A stretch of DNA of 64,000 nt from Xestospongia muta. Taxonomy: Eukaryota > Porifera > Demospongiae > Haplosclerida > Petrosiidae. The translations under genes and the position numbers were made by a program. Of this stretch, positions 35,201 through 44,230 are shown one piece after another. Each line of letters starts with the position of its first letter. Position 1 is the first letter of the stretch. The stretch covers positions 4,283,827 through 4,347,826 of the forward strand of contig OY848919.1 of assembly GCA_963693285.1 (NCBI GenBank), read 5' to 3'. The notes under the pieces were generated by a model, which did not search any database, was not told the DNA's origin, and saw only the letters and a program-made list of their open reading frames with translations.

Positions 35201-38200
35201 TTTCAATAATTTACTGACTCATACTAAGCCACCATATGGACATTTTAGCTCATTCTCTGGTTTTAGTGATCCCTTGATGTTTCTCTATGGAACTGTTTTA
35301 TTACTTCTGATTGCAGTCTAGGTGGTACCATGAGTCATTGTCCTCTAAGTAGTAGTCCATTACTAACTGTTAATTATGTTATTAACTGATTCACATATTA
35401 GATGTTGTTCTGGTCATCCTTCCAAACAGTACTTGATTATTGTTTGAAAACTGCGTCATTCTCTTGGTGACTATTAATCTTTTTTACATCACTTTGAGCC
35501 TGGAAGACTATCAATGACAATATTATCAAAATTCAGTTACTTTTTGGTGAAGAACATTATCCTGCTGGGTCAATTCCTGCTGTGAAGCTCAAGACAATGC
35601 ATCTGCAGTGACTAATTCTTTCCCTGACAGATGAGAAATGGTGTATTTGAATCTCTTTAGCTTCATTCTGAATCTCTAAATTTTGAAGGAAGATCATCCA
35701 AGTTTTTCTTGCTGAAAAGTGGAACAATAGGCTTATAATTTGTCTTGATCTGAAAATTCATGCCAATTAAATACTCACTAAATTGTTGACATGCCCACGT
35801 AAATGCTAGTCCCTCCTTCTCAATCTGTGCATATTATTGTTCTGTATTGGTAAGTGATCTTGATACATACGTAAGGTTGAGCAGTATTATGATAATTAGC
35901 AGAATCGTTAAAATGGAGACAATATACCGTCAATTTTTTACAATACTACATTACCTAATTAACTATTAATAACAACGTGGATTGTTATGATGGCTGCCAG
36001 CAACAGTGTTACAAGCCATTAGGGGAAGGATGTTATCATTTCGAATATTTCCGCATATTTTGGTATACTAGAAGAGGGCGTGGGGACACTTTCTCCATTT
36101 TTTGTAGCTGTTCAAAAATTAAGTTGCGTGCAATGCGAGGGGGACATGAAGCAATCTATCAATCTTATTATTTAAATATACTACTTTTAAGATTCTATGG
36201 AATGACTCTGTGAACATGTTTGTATTTACTATAGTAGCAACTCTATGGCATGTCACCCATTCATCCACATGAGGCACGTATTGCTTCATAAAATATTCAT
36301 AAAATGCTTCATATTTGTCAACCAAGTAAGACATCATTTGTTATAATCTTACTGTGAATTGACTAACTTCTCTCTCTAGTAATTAAACATGTAACTGGTG
36401 GTAAATTTCCACCCTATCTTGCTTGTTGGGTACATGATCATTAAGTGCTTTCCACCATGCACAGTCAACATGCCATATGCACAGGAGTTTGTGAGTCTTG
36501 GGTGCTCCCAAAACATCGCACCAAGCTTTGAAATATTGCTCTGTGCAATCTGACATAAAATAACATGGTTTAAGATCTCCTATACATGCATGTACATTTT
36601 TTAAGAACTGTACTAACAAGCTGGTATCTTCTCTGTTACTGATGGGCCATGCTACAGGTAGGCCAGCACCATGATCATCAATAACAAAGATAGATATGAG
36701 CTGAAAATCATACTGTGTAGTAGTGCAATGAGTAGCGTCCATTAAAATACACTTATCACCATACTGCTTTTAAATACAATAATAACTAACCTATTGCATT
36801 TAGTACAGAATATTATGCAGTATAATGTAGCATGAAAAGATTGATATATACAAAGAAGGAAGAAAAGATAATTATAGACAAAATATATCAAATAACTTAC
36901 AATTAATGAAAAGGAAAGGAAATTCCAGTAAGTTCACAAAGTCCAGTAAGTTCACAAGTTTTAATGCTTCCAATAAGTTTTCACGCTGGCGCGTCAAGCG
37001 CAAATATTAATTATTAAAGATTTGTGGGTGTGTGGTCCCCATGCCCTCTTCTAGTATACCAAAATATGCGTAAATATTCGAAATGATAACATCCTTCCCC
37101 TAATGCTTGTAACGCTGTTGTACGGAAGCCGAAGGCGGACATCCATTTCTACTTCGAGTTTCATATACTCTGCTTTAAAGTTTTCCGAAATTATCCAATT
37201 CTATTTTGCAGTTTTCCAAAAATATTCTAATTCCAACTCTATTTTCTATCCTTCGATAGAATATTTAACAACTAAAATCCTATAGCCCCACCCTAACCGG
37301 AAACATGTCGCTTCGCTCCATTCTAAGAGACAGCTCGCGATGCTCGCTTCACTTCATTGATCGATGGAAAGTAGAATTGGAATTGGATGTCCGCCTTCGG
37401 CTTCCGTCTGTTGAGATGGAACAGGATCGAGAACGACAAGAAGCCCCTTTGGATGACGAAAATGTTCCTTGCTCGTCTAGCTGAGAAAAAATACAACATC
37501 TAAAGTATGGAAATACTTTTGTCTTACAATGGACAAATGGTCGAGTGAAAGACTAACCAACACTCCAACATGTAAGTTATGTCTGAATGGCGTACACGTT
37601 GGTCATGGAATACTACTAATGTACTCTCACACCTCAAGAACAAATACCCAGAGCAATATTGGGAAGTCAAACCTAATAGTAAAGCCCCTTCTACTCAAAA
37701 TGATAAATCACAGATTACCATTGACGACTTCAAACAAAATTAATTAGTATCGGTTCATCAGAACATAAATGGATAACAAATGGTATTACTTGTTGCTTAG
37801 CTAAAGACATGCTACCAATAAGCATTGTTGACAAGCATGACTTTTGTGACGTGATAAAACAGTTAAATCCTAGATATCAGCTACCCCACAAAGACTATTT
37901 CAGTTGTGATGCAATTCCTGCACTGAATGCTGAAGTATGTGACCAGATAGAGAAAAAACTTGCGCTAGCTCCAACTTTACAAGAATGGGGGCTGGATGAA
38001 ACAAGGTAGACAAGTATAACTACTGACAGTGGCAGCAATATAAGGTTGGCATGTACCTTACTTGGATGGAAGAGGATAAGTTACTTCAGGCAGTTCGAAA
38101 AGGCTTAGATGACCAATGTATAGTCCGAGTGCTACGATTGTGCTGTCAAATAGTAGCACCATTTTCCTCTTGTTGGAAGCATATGAAAGAATTGCAGGAA

Positions 38201-41200
38201 GTGCTAGAACAGAAGGATTACCTGTGAAAAAAATTGTGTGTTGATGTGTCTACAAGATGGGGCTCCACTATTTTCATGATTAAGCAGATCAGAGAACAGA
38301 TTGATGCAATCTGTATAGTTCTTAGTAATGACCGAAAAGCCTCTCATCTTGTGCCTACTTGGCAAGATTCTGATGTAATTGACATGATCATTGCAGCATT
38401 AGATCCACTAGATGAACTAACAGACCTTCTCTCAGGGTGACCATTTCAACCATTAAGCCACTATTACAACACCTTATGAGTAATATATTAATTGGTAAGG
38501 AAAGTGATGCTACTCTTACTCGTCAGATTAAGTTTATAATAAGACAAGATTTACAGAGTTGTTATTAACATCCAGAAATATCTATTTTTGAACATTTGCT
38601 CCCTTCTTGACCCTAGATTTAAAGGTTTTTTCACCATTGAATCAGAAGTTGCTCAAACAGTGATGGATAATCTCCTTTCAAATGCAACGCTAGAGTCTAA
38701 AAATGATTCATCCAATCGGGTATCTGAACAACAACTGTTGAAAAAGGGGAAGTTTCGAAAGGTTTTTGATGATACTTTTGCATATAAGGAACAGACTGGC
38801 AGTTTAACTTCCTCAGAGAGAGTTAAGCAAGAAATGGTAATGTATATTGATGAAAATCCATTGAAATGGAGGAAACACAAATCCACTTGAATGCCTCTCC
38901 TTTCCCAACTAGCAAAACAATATCTATGTTCATGCACTACCAATGTGGCTTCTGAAAGAACATTCAGTACTGCTGGTAACATCATTACTAGTAACAGATC
39001 TCTTTTAAAGCCAGAAAAGGTGAACCAATTTATTTTCTTAGCTAAGAACCTGGAGTAACCTTGTATTACATGTATCACCGAGATTCATCATACCAGTTTA
39101 TCGCTGACATTTAAGAACCTGGAATACTAAAACAAATTTTATTAACCATGTATTACATGTATCACTATATTTACCAGTTTATCACTTACTTTTTTCCTGT
39201 CTTTTAAAAATGTTTTGAGTTATTAATTGATAAAGGTTTTTAGTAATATCATGAAATTGCATGCAAGGGTATACCATAAAGCAAAATTTTCAATACCGCT
39301 CAAGCTTATGCATAGTTGACAGCCTAACCTCAACATCCAGTTGTCTCTGTATTTTCGCATTTAATTTAGTAAGATCAACACATATACATATCTTATGATT
39401 AGGATTTGGTACAACAACCATTCCTGAACACCACTGGGTCGGTTATCAACTCTATGGATCACTCCTGTTCTTTCCATTTGATCAATTTCTTCTTTGACTT
39501 TAGAGAAAAATGGGAGTGGTACTCTTTGAGGTGTTGTCTATGAAAACAGAGTCGGATTGTCAAATAACTTAATTCAATATTTTCCTTTGTAAAAAGGTGA
39601 GGATGAGTTTGTGTGACTTGCTCTTACAACTGTCAATAACAGAGTCAACAAAAATCATATTAAGTTGGAGACTTTCAATTGCTGCATGTCCTAGTAATAG
39701 GCTTACCAAATCTTCAATAATGTATAATACTTGCTTTTTTACTCTCTCAATGTTTATAGCATAATGTCTCAGTAAATTTTATTTTTATTTTTAACTGGTG
39801 TAAGCTAGCACCTCTCAATACTCAATCTAATGATTGTAAATTGATTCCGTCTAAACTTCGGAACTATCTTCTGGAATTAGTCATATTTGGTCCTGTATCA
39901 ACCTTGAATTGAGATGGCTGACTATTTACTGGAGAGTAATATTCCATAACTTCTCATCTCCTGTGAGAGCTTGTATCTATGCTAGAAACTCACTTTCTTG
40001 AATAGACTCTGTTTTACTAGGCAAGTTATGGCAAACAATTTGCTAATGTCCCCTCTTCATACATTTGTGATAAACAACATTACAAGCTGGACACTGTAAC
40101 TTAAAGTGAATTTACTACATCTGGTACAATTGTCTGTACTTTGCCTCTTAAGTGGTTACTCTTTTTTAGACTTTCTAGTTGACCTTTTGTATGTTGAGTA
40201 ACTCCTTTGTGTTCACTTCTCTGACCTAAAGGACATACCGGTTTAATTAAGCATCAACTGCTCCCTGAGATTGTTGAATTGAGCTATCTTTACCACTGAT
40301 TGTTAAGCTTTCTAAATAGCCTTTGCTAGAGTTAGGTCTCCATATAGTTGCAGCTGCTCTGACAAATAGGATTTTAATATGTCGACAACTACTCTGTCTC
40401 TGATCTTTTCATTAGATAGAGCTTCATACTTACAGTGCTCCACTAGAGAATCAAAAATGTGATAAAATATTGACAGAAGAACCTCTGCGTTGTACTCGTT
40501 GATTGATGAATTGACATTTAAGATTGTCCTTCACAATCTCATATTTATTCTTGTTTTTAACAGAAAGTCCAAATAAAAACAACATATCTTCTGCGTCATC
40601 CCCCATAGTGTAAATTAATGTATTAACTTGGTTTTCCTCATCTTTTAATATTAAACCTGAGGCTTGTCTAAATCTCTCAAACCTTTTAATCCACTTGGGT
40701 CATTCGTCTGGCTTTGTGAAGCAAAATCTCTCTGGCGGCAATACTTGGTAAGAAGCCATGGTGCACGTGCTCACTGGATCTCTTTCAATCCTGTTCTCAA
40801 GTTTTCTTTGGGCTTTCCAAATCCCACTCTAGACACTGTGTGTTGTTTCTTACAATATGCTTAGCTGATTGATAAAAATCTCTTAGTAATGATAGTAGAA
40901 ACATGATAGAGTATACAAGTCAGACATATAAGTTAGATACACCACAGATAGTAACGTAGAGGATAAGACAATGAATAATAATCATGCATGAATGATAAGT
41001 ACCTATCACCACACTACCCACAAGCAAGTTAACTTACGTTCACATATAACAGCTCCATCATAATAATGATTTTGACATCCAGAGAGAGTATGAGTGTAAT
41101 TATAGTTCTGGTTACACTTCACCAAGTTAGCTTCAGTTCCACTACAATACAAATATCCAAGTAGAATGGGTCCAGTGCCTTGTGAGAATCCTAAATTTCT

Positions 41201-42042
41201 AACTCGGCCATATGAATAGCCTATACATTATACTTATATGTCAACATAATGAATTAAAGGGTCTCGTGAAAATACCTATTGTCATTGCACCAATCTGATT
41301 ACAGACAATGTTTGCTTCCTGACTGCCCCAACTACTGTATGCACAGACTGTGCCCCATGCTCTATTGAGACACACTTCAACTCTTCCTTGATATTGTGAC
41401 ACACCTCCTACTAAACGAACATCTCCATCAGTACATTTACTATAAGTGGCAACAGTTAGAGCTATAGAATAATAGAATAGCTATTTATACTTGCAAATGA
41501 GCACTCACATTCACAAAATATATTAGCATCTTTACTCAGAGAACAGTAGTAGTTAGAAAGACCATTATAAGGACAGTCCAGTATAGTGTTCTCATTACCA
41601 GTACAGTTTAAATCAATGATGTTGTGTTTGGTAGCTGATGAGGAGTAGTAGACTACAGAAGATCCTACTGCACCTAAAACGAGTTCGTTTACATCGAAGT
41701 AAAATGAAACAATATTAATATTTATATAATGTGTTTATTTATATAAACGTGAAGTAGAACGATATTTACTGTTTATTTATTGTCTTAATATTTACCATAA
41801 GGAGAGTATCCCAGTTGTTTACAGACCACACTGGCATCATTATTATCCCAAAAGTCAGTACAAATACTACCCCATATATTATTCAAGCAGACTTCAACAG
41901 CTCCATAGGAAGATGAGGACTAGAAAAGCACTAAACATACATGCAGTCTATAACTTACCACACGAAATGAACCCTGTGTACATGTTTGAGCAAATACTGT
42001 ATCAATCAAAGATAAACAGAGCAACAACAAAGCAAACAACAT
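10276..42042 (-). CDS. Gene B: 38-SRCR adhesion GPCR with vinculin tail
   Basis: Predicted ~5,700-residue membrane receptor from about 110 exons. Order: signal peptide ([12 protein letters not shown]); 38 SRCR domains (2 before and 36 after a transposon-filled intron); Ig, EGF, Ig; a stalk; HRM; GAIN; GPS; 7TM; long acidic linker; complete vinculin-tail domain ending LTWVKQMPH at a TAA (10276-10278). Adhesion GPCRs cleave themselves at the GPS and signal through the 7TM; the vinculin tail binds F-actin and acidic phospholipids. I infer a receptor that couples ligand or cell contact directly to the cytoskeleton. Joining exon 41038 to exon 34366 across 6.7 kb rests on compatible phase-1 sites and on the lack of a start or signal peptide at 34.4 kb. 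If that splice does not occur, the array would lack an N-terminus. No in-frame stops were seen in the exons I delimited. Confidence 0.8.
11426..13043 (-). CDS. Gene B: expanded cytoplasmic linker of repeated exons
   Basis: Between 7TM and vinculin tail lie eight related exons: 12853-12966 (114 bp); 12657-12737, 12459-12539, 12260-12340, 12059-12139 and 11889-11969 (81 bp each); 11659-11748 (90 bp); 11426-11526 (101 bp). Most start DNES or DNEN and continue F/[19 protein letters not shown]. Interspersed are 24-bp micro-exons (13020-13043, 12779-12802, 11806-11829; 12381-12404 has only a GC donor, and one near 11583-11606 has lost its acceptor). All are phase 1-1 except the last. The product is a ~260-residue acidic, Ser/Thr-rich and probably disordered tether; gene C has one unit of 36 residues. 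Confidence 0.75.
13105..14191 (-). CDS. Gene B: seven-transmembrane region (adhesion GPCR)
   Basis: Exons 14058-14191 (TM1, [20 protein letters not shown]), 13742-14004 (ICL1 with KLR, TM2-TM3 and part of TM4, [20 protein letters not shown]), 13621-13687 and 13105-13574 (TM5-TM7). The last exon has [22 protein letters not shown] and [15 protein letters not shown], followed by WKRWFFNV, the family-B2 ending of TM7 and helix 8. Exon lengths are identical to those of gene C. Confidence 0.93.
14243..14442 (-). CDS. Gene B: GPS autoproteolysis motif
   Basis: Exons 14391-14442 and 14243-14346 encode [17 protein letters not shown] and [13 protein letters not shown]. The four Cys and two Trp of a GPS and the HL|T cleavage tripeptide are all present, so cleavage into N- and C-terminal fragments is expected. 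The new N-terminus TNFAILL would be the tethered agonist. Confidence 0.92.
14491..15576 (-). CDS. Gene B: HRM-like segment and GAIN domain
   Basis: Exon 15311-15576 has the hormone-receptor-type pattern ([40 protein letters not shown]). Exons 15129-15260, 14987-15081 and 14491-14941 supply the helical and beta parts of GAIN ([53 protein letters not shown]). GAIN folds around the GPS and mediates autoproteolysis of adhesion GPCRs. Confidence 0.82.
15627..16055 (-). CDS. Gene B: unassigned stalk segment
   Basis: Exons 15967-16055, 15830-15912 and 15627-15781, between Ig 2 and HRM. It contains repeated Asn-X-Ser/Thr sites and a hydrophobic strand ([13 protein letters not shown]). I do not recognise a family; a SEA-like or GAIN-preceding fold is possible. 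It is conserved in gene C. Confidence 0.65.
16102..16927 (-). CDS. Gene B: Ig-EGF-Ig module
   Basis: Three exons. Ig 1, 16604-16927: Cys in VSFNCTADG, Trp in VIVWRK, and DNGSYSC. EGF, 16438-16557: six cysteines, with [12 protein letters not shown] and [10 protein letters not shown]. Ig 2, 16102-16389: [20 protein letters not shown] and DRGFYYCEA. All are multiples of three with phase-1 ends, as in shuffled extracellular modules. The intron after the EGF exon starts with GC (GAG|GCAAGT) rather than GT, and so does that of gene C. These domains form the membrane-proximal stalk of the receptor. Confidence 0.88.
17288..18090 (-). CDS. Gene B unit II: SRCR domains 37-38
   Basis: Exon pairs: 37, 17929-18090/17718-17879; 38, 17497-17673/17288-17452. 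Domain 37 is full-length here (its unit I copy has the 54-bp deletion). Domain 38 is the last SRCR before the Ig module. The following intron (16928-17287) holds no recognisable exon. Confidence 0.82.
18144..20466 (-). CDS. Gene B unit II: SRCR domains 32-36
   Basis: Exon pairs: 32, 20290-20466/20076-20243; 33, 19732-19896/19515-19679; 34, 19288-19470/19064-19237; 35, 18856-19017/18637-18804; 36, 18369-18551/18144-18317. Collinear with domains 14-18. Confidence 0.82.
20527..22787 (-). CDS. Gene B unit II: SRCR domains 27-31
   Basis: Exon pairs: 27, 22626-22787/22427-22576; 28, 22198-22377/21982-22152; 29, 21770-21931/21398-21559, with two extra 36-bp micro-exons between its halves; 30, 21172-21348/20964-21116; 31, 20739-20903/20527-20694. 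Domain 27 lacks five residues around the GxEDH motif (150-bp exon against 165 bp in unit I). Confidence 0.8.
21606..21723 (-). repeat. Triplicated intron/exon junction giving two 36-bp micro-exons
   Basis: Micro-exons 21688-21723 and 21606-21641 each start GxTAGSG and end GEG, with their own acceptor and donor (GTTA). They repeat the end of the first-half exon and the start of the second-half exon of domain 29, together with the intervening intron (period about 80 bp). Both are 36 bp and phase 1-1, so inclusion adds 12 residues each without a frame change. Unit I and gene C lack them. Confidence 0.65.
22890..24684 (-). CDS. Gene B unit II: SRCR domains 23-26
   Basis: Exon pairs: 23, 24514-24684/24304-24465; 24, 24034-24207/23814-23984; 25, 23591-23761/23340-23540; 26, 23108-23290/22890-23051. 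Domain 25 has a short poly-Tyr run near its end (exon 201 bp against 270 bp in unit I). Confidence 0.82.
24730..25701 (-). CDS. Gene B unit II: SRCR domains 21-22
   Basis: Exon pairs: 21, 25543-25701/25327-25491; 22, 24947-25153/24730-24897. Copies of domains 3-4. Domain 22 has a moderate Tyr/Trp insertion ([11 protein letters not shown]) where unit I has a longer one. No signal peptide or start precedes domain 21; its exon begins at a normal acceptor (TTATAG). Confidence 0.8.
26031..26779 (-). CDS. Gene B unit I: SRCR domains 19-20
   Basis: Exon pairs: 19, 26618-26779/26461-26568; 20, 26240-26416/26031-26195. The second exon of domain 19 is only 108 bp: a clean 54-bp in-frame deletion relative to unit II removes 18 residues between the CTG and YDDVGVVC motifs, including two cysteines. 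Domains 19-20 are absent from gene C. A 330-bp intron follows and leads into unit II. Confidence 0.8.
26833..29151 (-). CDS. Gene B unit I: SRCR domains 14-18
   Basis: Exon pairs: 14, 28975-29151/28761-28928; 15, 28417-28581/28200-28364; 16, 27973-28155/27751-27924; 17, 27545-27706/27326-27493; 18, 27058-27240/26833-27006. Domain 14 has CAA (Gln) at the codon that is a stop in gene A. Domain 18 opens [20 protein letters not shown]. Confidence 0.82.
29212..31336 (-). CDS. Gene B unit I: SRCR domains 9-13
   Basis: Exon pairs: 9, 31166-31336/30952-31116; 10, 30723-30902/30506-30676; 11, 30294-30455/30086-30247; 12, 29860-30036/29652-29804; 13, 29424-29588/29212-29379. Domain 9 has three extra residues (PPD) at its start compared with unit II. 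The others are collinear and nearly identical to unit II. Confidence 0.82.
31442..33301 (-). CDS. Gene B unit I: SRCR domains 5-8
   Basis: Exon pairs: 5, 33131-33301/32921-33082; 6, 32653-32826/32433-32603; 7, 32210-32380/31891-32160; 8, 31659-31841/31442-31603. The second exon of domain 7 is 270 bp because an AAT/ATA-type triplet repeat expanded in frame into a tyrosine-rich loop (31919-32036). Domain 5 has NLLDDKD where its copies have FWDDKD. Confidence 0.8.
31919..32036. repeat. Coding triplet microsatellite encoding poly-Tyr
   Basis: Imperfect ATA/ATT/ATC triplets, read on the minus strand as TAT/TAC/GAT/CAT/AAT, give about 40 residues made mostly of Tyr with some Asp, His and Asn. They lie in the second half of an SRCR domain just before the final GPVAVFC. 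Unit II has a shorter Tyr run (23371-23412), gene C shorter still (56990-57020), and gene A none of this length. Length variation is always in whole codons. Confidence 0.85.
33347..34366 (-). CDS. Gene B unit I: SRCR domains 3-4
   Basis: Exon pairs: 3, 34208-34366/33992-34156; 4, 33565-33819/33347-33514. Neither domain has a counterpart in genes A or C. Domain 4 carries a large insertion between VCSSS and [10 protein letters not shown], rich in Trp and Tyr ([13 protein letters not shown]), making the exon 255 bp against 207 bp in unit II. Domain 3 opens [20 protein letters not shown]. Confidence 0.8.
34929..35070 (-). repeat. LTR of the gypsy-like element (left copy)
   Basis: About 142 bp alignable to 40839-40988, including TTGTTTCTTAC, TAGCTGATTG and AATAATCATGCA. 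It begins TG and ends CA. The copies have diverged clearly, so the insertion is old. A target duplication could not be fixed. Confidence 0.65.
36001..36087. repeat. Left terminal inverted repeat of the MULE
   Basis: Inverted match to 37035-37120 with a few mismatches and a one-base gap. Confidence 0.8.
37035..37120. repeat. Right terminal inverted repeat of the MULE
   Basis: Partner of 36001-36087. Its outer end lies one base from the start of the neighbouring MITE-like element. Confidence 0.8.
37122..37407. mobile_element. 286-bp MITE with perfect 24-bp inverted repeats
   Basis: Ends 37122-37145 and 37384-37407 are exact reverse complements (beginning ACGGAAGCCGAAGGCGGACA). There is no coding capacity. 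It is GC-richer than the region and abuts the MULE on one side and the hAT remnant on the other. Confidence 0.75.
37410..39058 (+). pseudogene. Decayed hAT-family transposase (BED-type)
   Basis: Plus-strand pieces in order: BED zinc-finger-like start (37500-37680, TPTCKLCL, then [11 protein letters not shown] in another frame); 37809-38009; 38234-38440 ([18 protein letters not shown]); 38588-38890 ([15 protein letters not shown]); and the dimerisation end at 38890-39058 ([20 protein letters not shown]). Several frameshifts and stops separate them, so it is inactive. The plus orientation opposes the host gene and the gypsy element. Confidence 0.8.
40839..40988 (-). repeat. LTR of the gypsy-like element (right copy)
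   Basis: Direct-repeat partner of 34929-35070. It ends about 50 bp before the exon of SRCR domain 2 (41038), so the element sits right at the 5' end of the intron. Confidence 0.65.
41038..42042 (-). CDS. Gene B: signal peptide and SRCR domains 1-2
   Basis: Exons 41959-42042 (28 codons), 41796-41919 and 41509-41673 form the signal peptide and domain 1. Exons 41276-41461 and 41038-41220 form domain 2 ([19 protein letters not shown], then [17 protein letters not shown]). They match domains 1-2 of genes A and C. The donor after 41038 (C|GTAAGT, phase 1) opens the large intron containing the transposons. Confidence 0.8.
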
Positions 42043-42080
42043 TTTGCTGTTAAATAGTAATCAGTGCAATAGCAATACTA

Positions 42081-42089
42081 TTATATATA
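42081..42089 (-). promoter_or_regulatory. Candidate TATA box of gene B
   Basis: TATATATAA on the minus strand, 39 bp upstream of the ATG at 42042. The leader resembles those of genes A and C (TGATTAC-like block before the start). Confidence 0.42.
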
Positions 42090-42424
42090 AAGTATACTGG
42101 TAAGTTAATACTATAGTGATGTCATTGTATGAATCAAGGTAGGATGGGCTATTGTAGATAATACACTTGTCATGTGATTTCTTCTAGTAGAGTAATATCC
42201 ACACATCAATGATTTCAGTTTACACGTTTTATGATTTTGCTTCATTTATTCAAAATTGTAATAATCATATATATCATTATTAATATATAATAGTAAGGTT
42301 TCTTCCTAATCTGAAATCCCTAACTTGAGTTGATTGCAATATGTATTTTTAACCCACTTTGGTTAAGAATAAAGACCAGTCAGACTATAACCTATAAAAT
42401 AAAGTAGTTCACACGACTTGTAAA

Positions 42425-42880
42425 AATCAAATTTGACTTAAAGCCTTGTTGCTAATTAAATTTTGGTTATTTAATATGAGAGGAAATATTTAGTGAAAAT
42501 AACAAAACACATTATGTGTTCAGTTACTAATTCCTTTATATATTTCTTAATATATACGTATTATTAAATTATATCACAAAAGTAAATGAAAGTAGCCAAT
42601 TAATAGTAATAATATTTATAATAGTATATACTCCCTTTATAAATACAAAGCAATTATGGAATAGAAAATGAGTTATATTGTCATTATAATTACATACAAA
42701 GAAATGATTTTAAAATATGATTAATGAATTTATAATAATACATTAATATTATTACACTGTGGTGATCTTATCAATCTTATCTTAATCCCACTGGACTGTC
42801 ACACTTATCACTAAAATAGCTACAATGATGCCTAAACTAATTTCTCCAAATATAATGTAAACATATAGCACTACTAAGGT
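42425..42880. repeat. Diverged direct repeat, copy 1
   Basis: Aligns in order with 43745-44230: shared blocks include CAAATTTGACT, ATTTAGTGAAAATAA (copy 2 ATTTAGTAAAAATAA) and GTGATCTTATCAAT followed by the ACTGGA block. Identity is moderate, so the duplication is old. Function unknown. Confidence 0.6.
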
Positions 42881-43744
42881 GATGGATCAATTTACTAGCT
42901 AAGTGTTATTACTCCATCAGTGCCAAATTCATCTAATTAAAAAGAAATCAAATGAGCTATGTTCACTTCCTAATACAATAGCATAGTGTATATATAATTA
43001 CCAGGAGCTTATAGTCTCACAAAGGAGGAAGGAGCATATAACTACATGATACAGCATTTGATAAAACATCTTAATGTTTAACCTTATAAGAAAAATGGGC
43101 AATATAAAGTAAATTTATAGCCTAGCTAGTACTTAAGGTAGCAATTGAATAGTTGTATCAACATGTCTAATCATGGACTTTATATTTCTACTCAGCATCC
43201 CTGATTATAGTTTCTTCATAAATGTCTAAGTCACATAACAAAATTCATCACATGTAGAGGTGATTAAACTACTGCCTCATAGTTCACACTGACTTAAATA
43301 AACCACATGTACTGAAGTGTTTACACAATGCCTAATAATTCACTTCCAAATATAGACCGGGTTTACCAACTGTGGTTTGTCAAATGCTATATTGTGACAG
43401 TCAAATCTATAACTATATAACAAGTGACTTTCTACACAGAAAGGCAATAACTGAGGAACAAGTAAATGATTAAAACAATCATCCAGTTATAACTTTGAGA
43501 GTGATCTTGTTATAAGTTTACTTTATGTATACAACAGCAAGAATAAAATTGAGATTAGCTAGAAACCTAACCATAGCTATAAGCTCATTACACAAGGCCA
43601 TCTATGTATAACATTCGTGATTATTTAAAATAATACAACACAAAATTTTAAAAAAATTATACTTGTGGGTTGATAATATCATTTTAGCTTATGTTAAGAT
43701 ACATGTACGATTCTAGAACTTTTATAAACAAAAAAAGTTCTTAT

Positions 43745-44230
43745 GACTTAACACCTCAAATTTGACTAAAAGCCCTGTTACTGTATGACGTTTGTTTAAT
43801 GTATATAAAAGCAGGCATTTAGTAAAAATAATAAAACATCAAGTGCATGGATCACTATTTTTTTTATTAATTTCATTCTATATGTGTCATTAAGTATATC
43901 ACAAATGTTGAAAGTTTTTAAATATTACTAGTAATTATGTACAATACTATATTTCTTTCGTGTATACAAGGCATTTATGGAGTAGATATTAACTGTACCA
44001 TCATGATACATGTACATAAAGAAACTACCTTTGAAATATGACTAGTGAGTTTGTAATAGTATTTAATTCTATACTGTAGTGATCTTATCAATACTATCAT
44101 AATCCACTGGAATGTATTGTTCATCTCAAATTTGATGCCTAATCTGATATTTAAGTTTACCCTTACTATGCTATGTAAACATGTACACCTGGACTATTAA
44201 CTAGACTGCCAAAATAATTTACTCAACTTT
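43745..44230. repeat. Diverged direct repeat, copy 2
   Basis: Partner of 42425-42880, about 1.3 kb away in the same orientation. Confidence 0.6.

Larger units (their letters stand above)
36001..37120 (-). mobile_element. Degenerate MULE (Mutator-like) transposon
   Basis: Bounded by ~87-bp inverted repeats (36001-36087 and 37035-37120) that share GGGGAAGGATGTTATCATTT. Inside, the minus strand encodes MULE-type transposase pieces: 36383-36742 ([15 protein letters not shown], then [12 protein letters not shown]) and 36119-36337 ([13 protein letters not shown]). Two stops separate them and the N-terminus is missing, so it cannot make transposase. It is nested in the gypsy element between reverse transcriptase and RNase H. 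Confidence 0.8.
34929..40988 (-). mobile_element. Decayed Ty3/gypsy-like LTR retrotransposon with nested insertions
   Basis: Minus-strand fragments in the order of a Ty3/gypsy element: Gag-like sequence (about 40200-40830, with stops), reverse transcriptase (about 39240-39560, retaining [16 protein letters not shown]), then after nested insertions RNase H (about 35600-35930, with YAQIEKE and WACQQF), and an integrase zinc-finger segment with many stops (about 35100-35400). Flanking direct repeats look like ~145 bp LTRs. It lies wholly inside the intron between SRCR 2 and 3 of gene B. It is inactive. Confidence 0.75.

Noticed and set aside
36119..36742. MULE open frames as a host gene
   Set aside because: Two internal stops, missing N-terminus and flanking long inverted repeats mark it as a dead transposon.
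38653..39078. 141-codon minus-strand frame in the hAT remnant
   Set aside because: Antisense of the hAT transposase end, which has clear motifs on the plus strand.
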